From: Phycisphaeraceae bacterium
GTDB lineage: Bacteria; Planctomycetota; Phycisphaerae; Phycisphaerales; UBA1924
Direction of reading: 5' to 3'
DNA: 64,000 bases
NCBI GenBank assembly: GCA_020639235.1
Contig: JACKHC010000001.1
Location: 186,001-250,000, forward strand
Below the pieces are notes generated by a model. The model worked only from the letters and a program-made list of their open reading frames with translations. It did no database searches and was not told where the DNA came from. Made by a program: the position numbers and the translations under genes. Below, piece by piece: positions 1 through 10,228 of the stretch. Each line of letters opens with the position of its first letter. The stretch's first letter is position 1.

Positions 1-1
1 C

Positions 2-118
2 ACCATCGGATCCTACGACCTCAAGGTCTCCGTCCGCGACCGCACATCGCAGGCCGTCGCCGAACAGGTCATCCGTATCGACGTCGTCGCCGACGCCTCA
101 GCCATCCGCGGCAAGTAA
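2..118 (+). CDS. C-terminal end of an unknown protein (5' truncated by window edge)
   Basis: An open frame enters from the left edge and ends at a TAA at 116-118, giving the last 38 residues (TIGSYDLKVSVRDR..., ending in SAIRGK). The alternating hydrophobic and polar residues suggest a beta-rich, possibly extracytoplasmic domain. No family can be assigned from so short a piece. The frame is supported by its C-rich third codon positions, which match the genes that follow. Confidence 0.5.
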   Translation, partial: TIGSYDLKVSVRDRTSQAVAEQVIRIDVVADASAIRGK

Positions 119-169
119 GCAACCAAAACGCCAATCCCGAACCCCAAAGAGCCACCGGACCACCCCATC

Positions 170-715
170 ATGGAGATCTTCCTCAAATGCGCGCTCATCT
201 TCGCGGCGCGAGTTTGCGATGTCTCGCTCGGCACCATCCGCGTCGTCTCCGTTGTCAACGGCCGCCGACGCCTCGCCGTTGGCCTCGGCTTCGTCGAAGT
301 CCTCATCTGGATCTTCGCAGTCTCGACGGTTGTCAACGACGCGATGGAGAATCCCATCTTCGCCGTCGCCTACGCACTCGGGTACGCCACCGGCTCCTGG
401 GCCGGAATCACCATCGAACGACACCTCGCCTTCGGCCGCCAGGTCGTCCGCGTCTTCACGCGCAAAGGACCCGAAACCGCGCTCCTCCTCCGCGAACAGG
501 GCTTCCGCGTCACCGAGTTTGAGGGCAAGGGCCGCGACGGAGCCGTCTCGCTCCTCCTGCTCGAGTGCGAACGCAAACGCATGTCGGCCCTCACCCGCAC
601 CGTCCGCGAGATCGACCCCACCTGCTTCTACATCGTCGATGATGTCCGCTCCACCTCCGCCCCCGTCGGCGCCTACCAGCCCACCGGGTGGCGCGCCGTC
701 ATGAAGAAGAAGTAG
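170..715 (+). CDS. UPF0316 (DUF5698/DUF2179) membrane protein
   Basis: The 181-residue product matches the UPF0316 family. Three hydrophobic segments in the first 80 residues include the family-typical stretches ARVCDVSLGTIRVVSV (about 13-28) and GFVEVLIWIFAVS (about 40-52). A soluble DUF2179-like domain follows from about residue 90 to 175. Family members are integral membrane proteins of unknown function, so no reaction is assigned. The ATG at 170 comes just before the first membrane helix. The gene lies 52 bp upstream of gmk on the same strand and may be cotranscribed with it. Confidence 0.85.
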   Translation: MEIFLKCALIFAARVCDVSLGTIRVVSVVNGRRRLAVGLGFVEVLIWIFAVSTVVNDAMENPIFAVAYALGYATGSWAGITIERHLAFGRQVVRVFTRKGPETALLLREQGFRVTEFEGKGRDGAVSLLLLECERKRMSALTRTVREIDPTCFYIVDDVRSTSAPVGAYQPTGWRAVMKKK

Positions 716-767
716 CCCCGTCCGCTACAGTGCCGCCATGCTGACAACCGCCGCAGAGGAACATCTC

Positions 768-1424
768 ATGGACGAGCACGGGCACCGCCTCCCCACCGAC
801 ACCGACGACGGCATGCTCCTGGTCATCTCAGGTCCCTCGGGCGTCGGCAAAACCACCATCACGCGCTCCGTCGAACGCTCCATCTCCGACGCCATCTTCT
901 CCGTCAGCGCCACCACGCGCCCACGCACCGACCTCGATGTCGACGGCGTCGATTACCAGTTCATGTCCGAAGCGGACTTCAAAAAGCGAGTCGACAACGA
1001 CGAGTTCCTCGAGCACGCCGTCTACGCCGGCAACCACTACGGCACCCTCCGTAGACCCGTCGAGACCCAACTCGCCCGGGGACGCCTCGTCATCCTCGAG
1101 ATCGATGTCCAGGGCGCCATCCAGATCAAGAAGCGCATGCCCGACTGCTTCTCCATCTTCATCCTCCCGCCCTCCGAAGATGCCCTCCTCGAACGCCTCC
1201 GCGCCCGCAAACGCGAGAGCGAAGAGACCATCAAGCGCCGCTTCGACCTCGCACGCGGCGAGATCGAACGAGCACGCGCCTCCGGCGCCTACGACCAGTT
1301 CATCGTCAACGACAACCTCGACAAGGCCATCGAACAAACCCTCACCGTCGTCCGCACCCAACGCGCCCAACGACGCCGAAAGGGCCCCGCCGGCGGCTGC
1401 TGCGGCGGCCACTGCAATCAGTAA
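768..1424 (+). CDS. gmk: Guanylate kinase
   Basis: Guanylate kinase phosphorylates GMP to GDP with ATP in the cytoplasm (nucleotide salvage and GTP supply). The P-loop GPSGVGKTT is at residues 22-30. The GMP-binding segment (SVSATTRPR) and the lid-type arginines (RLRARKRESEETIKRR) follow in the usual order. I chose the ATG at 768 (218 residues) because an AGAGGA ribosome binding site lies 7 nt upstream; an in-frame ATG at 738 would add 10 residues but has no such site. The last residues (GGCCGGHCNQ) form a short Cys/Gly tail that guanylate kinases do not normally have. Confidence 0.95.
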   Translation: MDEHGHRLPTDTDDGMLLVISGPSGVGKTTITRSVERSISDAIFSVSATTRPRTDLDVDGVDYQFMSEADFKKRVDNDEFLEHAVYAGNHYGTLRRPVETQLARGRLVILEIDVQGAIQIKKRMPDCFSIFILPPSEDALLERLRARKRESEETIKRRFDLARGEIERARASGAYDQFIVNDNLDKAIEQTLTVVRTQRAQRRRKGPAGGCCGGHCNQ

Positions 1425-1464
1425 TCACAAGCCCGCATTTTCCTCCAGTCCCGACGGAGGCGGA

Positions 1465-1525
1465 GTGGTGTGCTCCTTCTCCCCTTGAGGGAGAAGGTGG
1501 TCGCGTAGCGACCGGATGAGGGGTG
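1465..1525 (+). repeat. Dispersed CTCCTTCTCCCC palindromic repeat, copy 1
   Basis: This lies between the convergent gmk and HD-phosphodiesterase genes. It contains CTCCTTCTCCCCTTGAGGG followed by AGAAGGTGGTCGCG, so the core CCTTCTCCC/GGGAGAAGG is self-complementary and can form a hairpin. A second copy lies at about 16124-16182 in the opposite orientation. From general knowledge, this motif family recurs in intergenic regions of many bacterial genomes; its function is not established. The rest of the 1425-1696 gap shows nothing else I can support. Confidence 0.7.
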
Positions 1526-1696
1526 ACGCCTGGAGCCGCGATAGGAACCGAACGGACAGTTCGACGCCCGAAGGTCACGCTCCCCGTGAGCACGAACCTC
1601 GGGAGGAAGGGGAAAGTGGGGTAGGGAGGGGCCGTGAGCGCAACGAATGACCGACAGGGTTCTCGATCTGTGCTTTGTGCTCTGTGCCCTGTCAAC

Positions 1697-4084
1697 TCAC
1701 GCCGACTGCTCGCGCAACAGCGCATCCCGTGTCGCCGTGGGCGAGTCCTTCGTCCCGTCCCCCGAGTCCCCGCGCGGGTACGCGATCCGCCCGTGGTACA
1801 TCGAGCACAACGCCTTCGTCACCGCGTCCTCGATCGTCGCGATCTCGCGCAGCGTCAGGTTCGAGTTGTCGAACTGACCGTCATTCAGCCGCTTCGTCGC
1901 GATGTCGTGCACCAGCGTCGAGATCCGCGACGGCGTCGGCTCCGGCAGCGCACGCGTCGCCGACTCAACCGCATCGCACAACATCATGATCGCGCACTCT
2001 TTCGTCCGCGGCTTCGGACCCGGATACCGGTACTCGATCTCCGCCGGCTGCTCCGTATCCTCTTCCTGCGCCTGCTTCTTCGCCCGGTGATAGAAGTACT
2101 CCACCAGCGTCGTCCCGTGGTGCCCCTCGATGTAATGGTGCAGACTCCGCGGCAACCCGTACTCCCGCGCCAGCTCGATCCCGTCCTTCACGTGCCCCAC
2201 GATCACCAGGAGCGACATCGCCGGCGACAACTTGTTGTGCTTGTTGAAGCCCGGCGGCTGATTCTCCACAAAGTAATCCGGCTTGTTCATCTTCCCGATG
2301 TCGTGGTACATCGCCCCCACGTACACGTGCAGCCCGTCCGCCCCGATCGACTCCGCCGCGACCTCCGCGAGCGACGCCACCGTCAGCGAGTGATTGAATG
2401 TCCCCGGCGCACGCTGCTGCAACTGCCGCAACAATGGCTGCTTCGGGTCGCGCAACTCCGACAGCGTCATCCCCGTCACGATGTCGAACACGCGCTCCAC
2501 CGTCGGCAACGCCACAAGCGTCAACGCGCCCGCGATAAACCCGCCGCCACCCGCGAGCACCGCGTCCAGCAGAATCTCCGGCAGAATCCCGCTCACGATC
2601 GGCCGCTCTAAGAGCCCGACAACAATCACCGAGACCGCAAGGCCCGCAGCCACGACCAGCGCCGCGCGCACAACATCATTCCGGTTCCGGATCGCATCCA
2701 GCCGCCACGCCGCCAGCGCCGCACCCGTCGCGCACACCGCCACGAACCCGATCCCCAGATCCGCCGCCGCCGCCACCAGCAGCGCCGTCCCGCCCGCCAC
2801 CGCCACCGCGAGATGCCGGTCGTACGCCACCACAACGATCATCGCCGCGAACACCACCGGCGACGCCGCCACCAGCCACACCACGCCCGGATACAGCACC
2901 GCGCCCCACGCCCCCGCCGCCAGCGCCAGCGCGATCAACCCGCCCAGCGCGACCAGCCGCCACGGGTTCCGCACGATCCGCGGATAGAACAGCCCGAGGA
3001 ACCCGCCGATCGCACCCGCAATCAGCACCGACACCCCCAGCGCCCCGCCCCACTGCAGCGCATGCTGCCCCAGCGACATCGCCTTCAACTCGCGGTCCTG
3101 CGCCTCCCGCGCCAGAACCAGTTTCGCCTCATCCAGCTTCTCGCCGCGCGAATAGATCACAAAGCCGGGCGAGTATGTCGACTCCACCAGCTTCACATCC
3201 GCGGCCTCGGCATCCGCCAGCGCCGTCGTCTCTTCCCGATCAAACAAATAAGTCGGAGCGCGATTGCTCATCAGCCGCGCCAGAATCGCCTCCGCCCGCG
3301 CCTTGGCCACCGGGCTCCGATCGGACAACGAACCGAAGTTCGCCATCTCGATCGCCTTCGCCAGACCCTCCCGCGTCTTGGACCGTGTATCCGGCTCGTC
3401 GCTCTCGACATTCATCGCCGCCGACTTAAACACGCCCTGCAGCCGCTGGCCCTGCTTGTTGCTCACAATCGCGATGAAATCGTTTGGGTCCTGCGACCAC
3501 AAACTCTGAAACTCGGTGTTCGACAGCATCGGCCGCTCACGCAGCGCCTCCATCAGCCGGTTCACCCGGCTCTCCCACAGTGCCGTCGCCTCGCCCTGCG
3601 CGATATCCGCCTTGATCGCCTCGAACCGCGCATCGTTCAACTCGAACGCCTTGGCGATCTCCGGCGCCACATCCTTCAGAGACTGCGCCGACGCCAGCAC
3701 CGTCGGAAGCGTCCGCATCGATGTCTCGAGCTCGGTGAACACCGACTCCACCGGCGCATAGATCCGGGGCGAACGCGCCCGCGCAGCGCTCCGGTTCGCC
3801 TCCGTGCGCTCCTGATCGACAATCTTGAACTCCGCCGAAACCGTCCGCGTGTGGTCCATGATCCGACCCACCGCGGGCAGCACCCGGTCACGCGACATCG
3901 CGATCGTCACCGCCGACACCAGCACGAACACCACCGCAACCGTCATGCCCGGCAGGAACGCATGATGCGACACGATCTGACGCCACTCGATCCCCTGGCG
4001 CTTCGGCATCGCGCGACGAACACCCGAACGTCGCGTCTTCGGCGCGGGCGTCGAACGAACAGATTTACCCGTCCGCTCAGCCAT
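1697..4084 (-). CDS. 7TM HD-domain phosphodiesterase (PgpH-like)
   Basis: The 795-residue membrane protein has the layout of the 7TM-HD family: an N-terminal membrane helix (about 45-63), a large extracytoplasmic region, a cluster of membrane helices (about 340-555) and a C-terminal HD domain. The metal-binding His-Asp pair is H594-D595 in YHDIGK, and HHYIEGHHG further on supplies more histidines. Characterised relatives (PgpH) hydrolyse cyclic di-AMP; that activity is inferred here. The ATG at 4084 overlaps the end of phoH by 8 bp (ATGGCTGA), which implies translational coupling. The frame remains open 46 codons upstream, but that stretch lies inside phoH and looks like a shadow. Confidence 0.9.
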   Translation of the reverse strand: MAERTGKSVRSTPAPKTRRSGVRRAMPKRQGIEWRQIVSHHAFLPGMTVAVVFVLVSAVTIAMSRDRVLPAVGRIMDHTRTVSAEFKIVDQERTEANRSAARARSPRIYAPVESVFTELETSMRTLPTVLASAQSLKDVAPEIAKAFELNDARFEAIKADIAQGEATALWESRVNRLMEALRERPMLSNTEFQSLWSQDPNDFIAIVSNKQGQRLQGVFKSAAMNVESDEPDTRSKTREGLAKAIEMANFGSLSDRSPVAKARAEAILARLMSNRAPTYLFDREETTALADAEAADVKLVESTYSPGFVIYSRGEKLDEAKLVLAREAQDRELKAMSLGQHALQWGGALGVSVLIAGAIGGFLGLFYPRIVRNPWRLVALGGLIALALAAGAWGAVLYPGVVWLVAASPVVFAAMIVVVAYDRHLAVAVAGGTALLVAAAADLGIGFVAVCATGAALAAWRLDAIRNRNDVVRAALVVAAGLAVSVIVVGLLERPIVSGILPEILLDAVLAGGGGFIAGALTLVALPTVERVFDIVTGMTLSELRDPKQPLLRQLQQRAPGTFNHSLTVASLAEVAAESIGADGLHVYVGAMYHDIGKMNKPDYFVENQPPGFNKHNKLSPAMSLLVIVGHVKDGIELAREYGLPRSLHHYIEGHHGTTLVEYFYHRAKKQAQEEDTEQPAEIEYRYPGPKPRTKECAIMMLCDAVESATRALPEPTPSRISTLVHDIATKRLNDGQFDNSNLTLREIATIEDAVTKALCSMYHGRIAYPRGDSGDGTKDSPTATRDALLREQSA

Positions 4085-5162
4085 GCGCAGCGTGCTCCTT
4101 CGTCTCCGCCGACCCGCGCTCCAGCGCCTCGCGCAGCGCCGCCGAACCCGGATGGTCCCGCTCCCCCGTGTCCATCGAATACGCGTCGATGATCTTCTGC
4201 ACAAGACTGTGCCGCACCACATCGCCCCGATCCAGCGTGCAGAACGCTACACCGGGCGTCCGCCGCAGCCGCCGCGCCGCATCAATCAGCCCGCTCTCAC
4301 TCGGCGTCGGCAGATCGATCTGCGTCGCGTCGCCCGTCACGATCATCTTCGACCGCTGCCCCATCCGCGTCAGGAACATCTGCATCTGCCCGCGCGTCGT
4401 GTTCTGCGCCTCATCCAGAATCACCACCGCGTCATTCAATGTCCGACCCCGCATGAACGCCAGCGGCACAACCTCGATCACATCGCTCATCATGAACCGC
4501 TTGAGCGTGTTGTAATCCAGCATGTCCTCCAGCGCATCAAAGAGCGGCCGCAGATACGGGTTCACCTTCGCGAACTGATCGCCCGGCAAAAAGCCCAGCT
4601 TCTCCCCCGCCTCCACCGCCGGACGCACCAGCACCGCCTTGCGCACCCGACCCATCCGCATCAACTGAATCGCCGCCGCCACCGCCAGATAAGTCTTGCC
4701 CGTGCCCGCCGGACCGATCCCGAACACCAGGTCGTGCGTCGCGATCGACGACAGGTAGTACTTCTGATTCTCCGACTTCGGACGCACCGGCCGGCCGCCC
4801 GCCTCGATCGTCAGCGACTCCGCCCACCGCTCGCCGTTCAACTCCGGCATCGGCATATCACCAGCATCCGGCGCATTCCGCGCATCCCACCCCGCCTGCG
4901 AGATCGCGTCGAGCACCTCCTGCCGCGACAACCCCCCGCCTCGACCCGCCGCGCGAATCAACTTGTCCAGCACCAGCCGCGCCGCCGACACACCCATCGA
5001 CTCCCCGCGCACTTGCACCGAACCGTCTCGCGCCGTCACACTGACGCCGAACGCCTCGCGGATCATCTTCAGATTCCGCTCCGCCGCGCCGAACACCGCG
5101 ACACGATCCACCTGCTGAGGGACTTGGATGCTTGTTTCCACTCGATACTCTCGCTGGACCAA
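4077..5162 (-). CDS. phoH: PhoH-family ATPase (PhoH/YbeZ)
   Basis: The 361-residue protein has an N-terminal KH-like region (about 20-75) and a PhoH ATPase domain. Walker A GPAGTGKT is at 150-157 and Walker B VVILDEAQ at 246-253. An arginine-rich segment (RRLRRTPGV) follows. PhoH/YbeZ proteins are cytoplasmic RNA-associated NTPases linked to YbeY-dependent RNA processing. In many bacteria phoH lies next to the 7TM-HD gene, as here, but no ybeY is found downstream. An in-frame GTG a few codons after the ATG is an alternative start. Confidence 0.93.
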   Translation of the reverse strand: MVQREYRVETSIQVPQQVDRVAVFGAAERNLKMIREAFGVSVTARDGSVQVRGESMGVSAARLVLDKLIRAAGRGGGLSRQEVLDAISQAGWDARNAPDAGDMPMPELNGERWAESLTIEAGGRPVRPKSENQKYYLSSIATHDLVFGIGPAGTGKTYLAVAAAIQLMRMGRVRKAVLVRPAVEAGEKLGFLPGDQFAKVNPYLRPLFDALEDMLDYNTLKRFMMSDVIEVVPLAFMRGRTLNDAVVILDEAQNTTRGQMQMFLTRMGQRSKMIVTGDATQIDLPTPSESGLIDAARRLRRTPGVAFCTLDRGDVVRHSLVQKIIDAYSMDTGERDHPGSAALREALERGSAETKEHAAHG

Positions 5163-5274
5163 CGCTCACGCGCGGCCCCGACCGACGGGCACACCCCGCC
5201 CACACCCGTCACGCGGACAGGTTCGTAATCGGCATTCTACGCCGACCCCCTCACCCCGGCCCAACTGCCGATCC

Positions 5275-5679
5275 TTGTTTGTTAGCATTATATTTGGTAT
5301 TTCCGCGATCACGGCCGCCGCATGCACCTCCTCCACCCGCCCCGCCGGCGGCGTCAGGGGCGAACAGGGCGACGGCTTCACCAACCGCATCACCGCCATC
5401 CCCCGCGACCTCGACCCCGCCGTCCGCTACGCCGCCTCGCGCCACGACATGGCCGTCGAGCACATCGCCATCGCCACCGACAACACACGCATCTACGAAC
5501 TCATCACCATCCGTAACGAGCCCGTCCTCGTCGAGGCCCGCTCCGATCACTGGCCTACCGACGATCGCGCCGCCACATCCATGACCATAGAAGCCCGCGT
5601 CGGCCGCTTCGGCGACGCCGCGCGCGAACGCGCCCTCGTCCGCGAAATCATCGCGCGCCTGCGCCAACTCATGGACTAG
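5275..5679 (+). CDS. Putative lipoprotein of unknown function
   Basis: I do not recognise a family. The frame contains a hydrophobic stretch FVSIIFGISAITAAAC that fits a lipoprotein signal with a lipobox-like AAAC, followed by a mature domain of about 118 residues. The likely start is the TTG at 5275, because no ATG or GTG occurs nearby in frame; the frame opens at an ATG at 5128, but that would overlap the phoH start and add a Pro/Arg-rich stretch. The AT-rich patch 5275-5303 (TTGTTT, 17 nt, TATTTC) could instead be a promoter, which would move the start downstream. The gene is divergent from phoH and convergent with dnaE. Confidence 0.5.
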   Translation: MFVSIIFGISAITAAACTSSTRPAGGVRGEQGDGFTNRITAIPRDLDPAVRYAASRHDMAVEHIAIATDNTRIYELITIRNEPVLVEARSDHWPTDDRAATSMTIEARVGRFGDAARERALVREIIARLRQLMD

Positions 5680-8600
5680 ACCCCCACCACCTCTTCATCC
5701 CGCTTCCGGTACCGCGCATACTCCGGCACCTCCGGCGCCCCGACCGGGATCCCCCCCGCCACGCGCACCGTCCCCGCGCCGAAAACATCCGTCAACTGCC
5801 CCACCAACGCGCGCGTCGGCGCAACACGCACCGACCTCAGATCCACCACGTACACCCCCGAACCCGTCCGCACCCGCAGATGCACCGGCACCCGCACCGC
5901 TTCCGGGTCGTGCGCCTGCCCCGACCGGAGAACCCCCGCCGCCTGCTCCATCACCGCCCCGCTGCTCCCGTTGTGCACGGTGTCATCGAGCGTCAACTCG
6001 AGAGCCGTCGCAAGCCGCTCCGGCGCGCGCTCAATCGGAATCACCACATCCACGATCACCTGCGCATCCCCGCGCGAATGATCCACCTTCCCGCGCACGA
6101 ACACGATCGCGTCCGTCACCAACAGCTCCGCCATCTTCGCGTACCCGTCCGTGAACAGCACCGCCTCGAAGGTCGACAACTTGTCCTCGATCGTCACGAT
6201 CGCCATCCGCGAACCCGCGCTCCGACCGTTCCGCACCGTGATCGGCCGCACCGACTTGATCATCCCGCCCACGATCACCCGGTGATCCTGCGCGATCTCT
6301 CGAATCGTCTCCGAGTCCGCGTTCGCGAACCGCTCGATCTCGTCCGCAAACCGATCCAGCGGGTGGCTCGACACATAGAACCCGAGCGTCTCCTTCTCCT
6401 TCGCAAGCGTCTCCTTCTCGCTCCACGCCGACGCCCGCGCCAAGGGCGGCTCCGCCTTCGCGCCCTCATCCGCCCCGCCCAACCCGCCGTCATCTCCGCC
6501 CCCAAAGAGCGCGCACTGACCCGCAGCACGATCCTTCGCAAGCGACTGCCCCGCGCTCACCGCACCCTCGATCGACGCCACCATCGCCGCTCGCTCATCA
6601 CGTGAGTGCACCGAGTCGAACGCACCGCAGCACACCAGCGCCTCGATCGTCGCCTTGTTCACCGAGCCACCGCCCCCCGCCCCGACCGATGCGCCCCCCG
6701 TCGGCACGCGCTCGCAGAAGTCATGCAACGAACGGAACTCGCCGTTCTTCTTCCGCTCACTCACGATCGCCTCGATCGCCTTCGACCCCGCACCCTTCAG
6801 CGCACGCAGCCCGAACCGCACGTGCCCGTGCAGGTTGTCCCGCGGCTCACCCTCATCAAAGACCACGCTGAACGCCGACTCCGACAGGTTCACGTCCGGC
6901 GGCCGGACCTCCACGCCGACCCTCCCGTCGGGGAACTCCGTCCTCCGGCAGTCGTCCAGGTACGGGATCCAGTCCGCCACCTTCTGCGCCTGCGACTCGT
7001 ACGTCAGGAACGCCGCCATGTACTGGTTCGGGAAGTACCGCTTCAGGAACGCCGTCTGGTACGCAACGATCGCGTACCCCGTCGAGTGGCTCTTGTTGAA
7101 GCCGTACCCCGCGAACTTCAGGATCAGGTCGAAGAGCTCCTCGGCGCGAGCCTTCGCCAACCCCTTCTGCGCAGCGTTCTCGACGAACAGCGGGCGGTTC
7201 GCGTCGATGACCTCCTTCTTCTTCTTGCTGATCGCCTTAATGAGCGTGTACGCCTGCCGCAGCGGGATGTCGCCCAGCTCGTGGACGATCTGCATCACCT
7301 GCTCCTGGTACACCATCACCCCGTATGTCTCCTCCGTGAACCGATCGACGATCTCGTGGACCATCGGGACCTGCTTCACCCCGTGCTTGCGCTCGTTGTA
7401 GTCCGGGATCAGATCCATCGGCCCGGGACGGAACAGCGCGTTGGCCGCGATCAGGTCCTCCAGCCGGTCCGGGCGCATCTCCGTCAGCAGCCGCCGCATC
7501 CCGCCGGATTCGAACTGGAACACACCCGTCGTGTCCCCGTTGCGGAAGAGCTCGAATACCTTCGGGTCATCAAACGTCAGCCGATCCAGGTCCAGCGGAT
7601 CGCCCTCGCGCGCCCCGTCCCAACCGACGGCGCTCCGGATCGCGTCCTCGCTCAGCCCCTCGCGGATCATCGCCTTGGCGCGCTCGATCACGCTAAGCGT
7701 CCGCAACCCCAGGAAGTCCATCTTCAGCAGGCCGACCTTCTCGCACGTCGGGCCGTCCCACTGCGTGACCACGTCCTCCGAGTTCGGCGCCTTGTACAGC
7801 GGCACGATCTCCTCGAGCGGACGAGTCGCGACGATGACGCCCGCCGCGTGCACCGAACTGTGCCGCGCCTGCCCCTCGAGCGTGCGCGCGTTGTCGATCA
7901 GCCGGTGGACAGTCGGGTCGTCGTTGTAGAGTGCGCGCAGGTCGGGCTCCGCCTCCAGCGCCTCGTCGAGCGTGATGTTCAGCGTCTCCGGGATCAGCTT
8001 CGCGAGCCGGTCCACGTCCCCCAGCGGCACGTCCAGCACGCGCCCGACGTCCCGGATCGCCGCCCGCGCCTTCATCGTCCCGAACGTGATGATCTGAGCC
8101 ACGTGCCCGTACTTCTCGCGCACGAAGTTGATCACCGCCGCCCTGCCGTCCTGGCACAGGTCGATATCGATATCCGGGTACTCGCTCCGGTCCGGGTCCG
8201 TGAACCGCTCGAACAGCAGCCCGTAACGCACCGGGCACGCGTTGGACAGCCCCAGCGTGTACCCCACCATCGTCCCCACGCCCGAACCGCGCGCCAGCGA
8301 GGGGATCCCCTGCTGACGGCCCCAGTTCACGAAGTCCCACACGATCAGGAAGTACGCGCTGATCTTCTTGTCGCTGAGGATCTCCAGCTCCCGGTCCAGC
8401 CGCGCCCGGATCTCCGCGAACGCTTCACCCTCCAGCGCTCTCCGCGCCCGTACCGCCAGATCAGCCCCGCCTCGCACAACTCGCGCAGCGCCGCGTCGCA
8501 CTCCGCCGAGAGTTCCTCCGCCGACGCGTCGTCCCGCGTCGCGTCGAACGGCTCGAGCGTGAACGCCCCGCAGAACGACTTGAACCACGCGGTCAGGTCC

Positions 8601-9595
8601 CCGCGCCCCGTGTACAACCGCGGCTTGTCCGGCCGCACCACGCGCACCACCGGCGCGTGGTTCCCGAACTCCAGCTCCACATTGCACCGCTGCGCGATCT
8701 TCACCGTGTTGTCGCACGCCTCCGCCCCCACCTCCCCATATTCATCAATAAACATCTCCTGCATCTGGCGCGGGCGACTTCACGAACAACTGCTTCGGAT
8801 ACCGCAGCCGGTCCGGATCGTCCTTCGTCCGACCCATCGAGATGCAGATCAGCGTGTCGTCGTGCATCGTGCTCCCTCTTCCTTCAGGAAGTGCATCGTT
8901 GTCGCACACGATCGGCAGATCCATCTCCCGCGCCAACTTGATGAGGTGCGGGTTGATCGCACCCTGCTCCGGGATGTGGTGCTGCAACTCAACGAAGAAC
9001 CGATCCCCGTCGCCCCCGGCGCAAACACACGCTTGTGCCACGCCGCGACCTCCACCGCCTTCTTCCAGTGCGCCTCGTCCCCCGTCTTCTCGTACTCGAC
9101 CAGGTGGAACGCCAGCTCCGAACCCAGGTGCCCGTTGATCGCGATCAGCCCCTCGCCGTGCGCCTCCAGGCACTGCCGGTCCATCCGTGGCTTGTAGTAG
9201 AACCCGTCGAGGTACGCCGTCGAGGCGAGCCGCATCAGGTTCGCCCAGCCCTCGTTGTTCTCCGCCAGCAGCACCAGGTGATGCCCGCCGTCCCGGACGC
9301 CCGTCCGCGTCTTGTCACGACGGTCCCCGGGCGCCACGTACGCCTCGCACCCCAGGATCGGCTTGATCCCCGCGTCCTTCGCCTTTCGATAGAAACTCAT
9401 CGCCCCGAACAGGTTGCCGTGGTCCGTCACCGCAACCGAGTCCATCCCCAGTTCCTTCACCCGCGCGATCAACCGATCCAATCGGTTCCCGCCGTCGAGC
9501 AGCGAGTACTCCGTGTGCAGGTGCAGGTGGATGAATCCACCCTCCTTGGCCTTCTCCAGCCCCAGATGTGGTGTTGCCATCGCCATATCCAGCAA
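5676..9595 (-). CDS. dnaE: DNA polymerase III alpha subunit, interrupted by five apparent frameshifts
   Basis: This is the replicative polymerase catalytic subunit. The N-terminal PHP domain is read from 9595 (FIHLHLHTEYSLLDGG, VTDHGNLFGA). The palm and fingers include RGSGVGTMVGY, PDIDIDLCQDGR and YFPNQYMAAF. The C-terminus has an OB-fold region (VIVGGMIKSVRPITV). The reading frame alternates between two registers at about 9015, 8894, 8875, 8770 and 8438. Each break can be repaired by adding one base to a G/C run or one GC dinucleotide. Adding 7 nt in total gives one continuous frame of 1308 codons. A sequencing or assembly error is the likeliest cause; a true pseudogene would need a second dnaE elsewhere. 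Confidence 0.9.
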
Positions 9596-9701
9596 TCCAT
9601 TGCGCTAGGGGCAGCCCAAACGCCGCCACCATGCAGCATATCCCCCCGTCAATCCCCCCGGCTGAAATGTCAGCTTCCCCACCCCCTACCATCATCTGTA
9701 G

Positions 9702-9977
9702 ATGGACGACTTCACCTCCCAGACTTTCCACGCCGCCACCGAGACCGCCCGGGTCCGAATCGGCCGCCTACCCCTCTGGCAACGGCTCCTCGCCTGGGTC
9801 TTCTTCATCGCCCTCGTCGGCCTCGGGGTCATCCTCCTGGCCACCAGTCTCTTCGTGGGCGGCATCGTCGTCCTCGTCATCGCCGCCGTCATCGCCATCC
9901 GCTCACTCTGGCGACGCATCACCGGCCAGCGCGACGACCCCGACCGCGAGAATGTCCGCGTCATCGTGAAGCGATGA
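9702..9977 (+). CDS. Small two-helix membrane protein, unknown
   Basis: The 91-residue product is not one I recognise. Residues 28-66 form a long hydrophobic region (LLAWVFFIALVGLGVILLA, then VGGIVVLVIAAVIAI) that can make two membrane helices. It is flanked by basic and acidic ends (RRITGQRDDPDRENVRVIVKR). It is divergent from dnaE, and its stop codon overlaps the start of the next gene (ATGA), so the two are probably translated together. Confidence 0.65.
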   Translation: MDDFTSQTFHAATETARVRIGRLPLWQRLLAWVFFIALVGLGVILLATSLFVGGIVVLVIAAVIAIRSLWRRITGQRDDPDRENVRVIVKR

Positions 9978-10174
9978 TGCGCCCCTACCTCCCACCCAAA
10001 TGCCCCAATTGCCAGCGCCGCGACGTCCAACCCGTCCGATCCGTCGCCAACGCGCTCAAACTCGCCGTCAGCTTCGCGCTCGTCTGGATCTTCGCCGATC
10101 CACTCCGCCTCCGCTGGCGTTGCCCGCACGACGCCACCGAGTTCCTCGCCAGCGGCACATACGACAACGCCTGA
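9974..10174 (+). CDS. Small zinc-ribbon-like protein, unknown
   Basis: The 66-residue product starts at an ATG that overlaps the previous stop codon by 4 bp (ATGA). The sequence has C-P-N-C at residues 10-13 and a second C-P-H at 50-52, so it resembles a partial or degenerate zinc ribbon. Between them is a hydrophobic segment (LKLAVSFALVWIFAD, about 28-42). No family is recognised. The overlap and the continued C-rich third positions support it as a real gene. Confidence 0.55.
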   Translation: MMRPYLPPKCPNCQRRDVQPVRSVANALKLAVSFALVWIFADPLRLRWRCPHDATEFLASGTYDNA

Positions 10175-10228
10175 CCCAACCACCCGCCAACACAACCCCA
10201 CGCTAGATTGCCGCCCCGGAGGTCAAGC

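Noticed and set aside
6606..9197. A long 863-codon plus-strand frame
   Set aside because: It is antisense to dnaE and rich in Arg/Pro/His, as expected from the reverse of a GC-rich gene.
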